From NCBI GenBank assembly GCA_027334785.1, contig DAHWQF010000252.1:1-5513 (forward strand): DNA of 5,513 nt, read 5' to 3'. Origin of the DNA: Acidimicrobiaceae bacterium. Its GTDB lineage: Bacteria > Actinomycetota > Acidimicrobiia > Acidimicrobiales > Palsa-688. A model generated the notes under the pieces. It was given only the letters and a program-made list of their open reading frames with translations, had not been told where the DNA came from and ran no database searches. Below, one piece after another: positions 4,987 to 5,513 of this stretch (the stretch's first letter is position 1; every line of letters begins with the position of its first letter). A program made the position numbers and the translations under genes.

Positions 4987-5424
4987 GTGGAAGAGCAGGT
5001 AACTGAAAGGATGGTCGTCCGGGCCAGCCCAGACCACTGTTTCCAGGTGCTGACCGACTTCGAGCGTTACCCGGAGTGGGCAAGCGACATAAAGGCTGTC
5101 TCGATCGAGGAGCGCGACTTGGAAGGCAGGCCGCTGCGGGTGGCGTTCCGCGCGGCGGCGTTCGGGCGGAGCACGTCGTACACCCTCAGCTACGACTACA
5201 GCGGGGCGCCCTCGCGGCTCTCCTGGCGGCAGGTCGAGGGCGACGTGACGCGCCGCCTCGACGGCAGCTACGAGATCTACCCAACCGACGACGGCTCGGC
5301 GGACGTGACCTACAACCTCGTGGTGGAGTTGAAAGTCCCCTTGCCCGTCTTCGTGAAACGCCGGGCTGAGGGCCGCATTACCTATACCGCTCTCCGGGAG
5401 TTGCGCGCCCGCGCCGAGGAGTGA
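4987..5424 (+). CDS. SRPBCC-family (polyketide cyclase/dehydrase-like, START superfamily) protein
   Basis: The 145-residue product is a single helix-grip domain. The opening strand and the family signature run through VVRASPDHCFQVLTDFERYPEWASDIKAV (10-38), with the characteristic DFERYPEW box at 24-31. Alternating beta strands follow (about 50-115) and a long C-terminal helix, VKRRAEGRITYTALRELRARAEE (123-145), that closes the hydrophobic cavity. Such proteins bind lipids or other hydrophobic ligands; no catalytic residues can be named and no signal peptide is present, so it is cytoplasmic. Mycobacterial Rv2185c, from the same neighbourhood as pimB' and trpD, has nearly the same length and fold, which suggests a role tied to envelope lipid metabolism, but that is inference. 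Start GTG 4987 is set by the GGGAGG ribosome-binding site; starting at ATG 4888 would add 33 residues that do not fit the family. Its TGA overlaps the next gene's GTG by four bases (GTGA), implying co-transcription. Confidence 0.92.
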   Translation: MEEQVTERMVVRASPDHCFQVLTDFERYPEWASDIKAVSIEERDLEGRPLRVAFRAAAFGRSTSYTLSYDYSGAPSRLSWRQVEGDVTRRLDGSYEIYPTDDGSADVTYNLVVELKVPLPVFVKRRAEGRITYTALRELRARAEE

Positions 5425-5513
5425 CACCGGCGGAAAAGGTTGTTTCCCCGGCCGACCCGCGCCTTCACCCCTACCGTGACCTGAAGGACTCGGCCCTGCG
5501 CCGGAGCGCCGAG
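5421..5513 (+). CDS. N-terminus of a probable SpoU/TrmH-family RNA methyltransferase, cut by the window edge
   Basis: A frame starting at GTG 5421 is open for 31 codons to the right edge. The residues SPADPRLHPYRDLKDSALRRSAE resemble the lead-in of actinobacterial SpoU-type 2'-O-ribose methyltransferases, which commonly begin with a DPRL-x2-Y-x2-L-x-D-x2-LRR pattern before the substrate-binding domain. Those enzymes use S-adenosylmethionine to methylate rRNA or tRNA ribose. The start overlaps the SRPBCC stop by four bases (GTGA), and GAGGAG immediately precedes it, closer than an ideal ribosome site, so translation may be coupled to the upstream gene. Only the N-terminal lead is visible, none of the SAM-binding knot, so the family call is tentative. 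Confidence 0.55.
   Translation, partial: MTPAEKVVSPADPRLHPYRDLKDSALRRSAE

Overview
The window is GC-rich, densely packed chromosomal DNA from an actinobacterium. Support comes from the strong G/C preference at third codon positions, GTG and TTG starts, TAnnnT-type -10 boxes directly in front of GTG codons, and the gene content. trpD, a PimB-like GT4 glycosyltransferase and a single-domain SRPBCC protein occur in that order here. From memory, Mycobacterium tuberculosis has the same three families in one neighbourhood (Rv2192c trpD, Rv2188c pimB', Rv2185c). An Acidimicrobiia-type lineage is my guess from general style and is not proven.

Layout. Positions 1-1072 (minus) hold the first ~357 codons of a glycerol-kinase-like FGGY kinase that runs off the left edge. 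It has no normal start codon and is altered in its glycerol pocket. A 114-bp divergent spacer leads to trpD (1199-2290, plus). trpD converges on a minus-strand gene for a small membrane-anchored protein of unknown function (2337-3029), whose middle looks as if it carries two compensating frameshifts. Between that gene and the next minus-strand gene lies a 207-bp non-coding stretch full of hairpins, including a 39-nt element repeated almost perfectly 52 bp apart. Positions 3237-3524 (minus) encode a stand-alone Lrp/AsnC ligand-binding (RAM) domain. It is divergent from the GT4 glycosyltransferase (3596-4846, plus). A 140-bp spacer with a nested inverted repeat precedes the SRPBCC gene (4987-5424, plus). 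The stop of that gene overlaps the GTG of a gene cut by the right edge, probably a SpoU/TrmH RNA methyltransferase (5421-5513).

Together the genes are mostly housekeeping: tryptophan synthesis, a cell-envelope mannosyltransferase-type enzyme, a lipid- or ligand-binding cyclase-like protein, a small-molecule-sensing RAM domain and RNA modification. I see no mobile element, CRISPR array, tRNA, rRNA or defence system. The least ordinary parts are the hairpin-repeat leader at 3064-3212, the kinase with altered substrate residues and no canonical start, the Asn-to-Gly change in TrpD, and the apparent double frameshift in the membrane protein gene.
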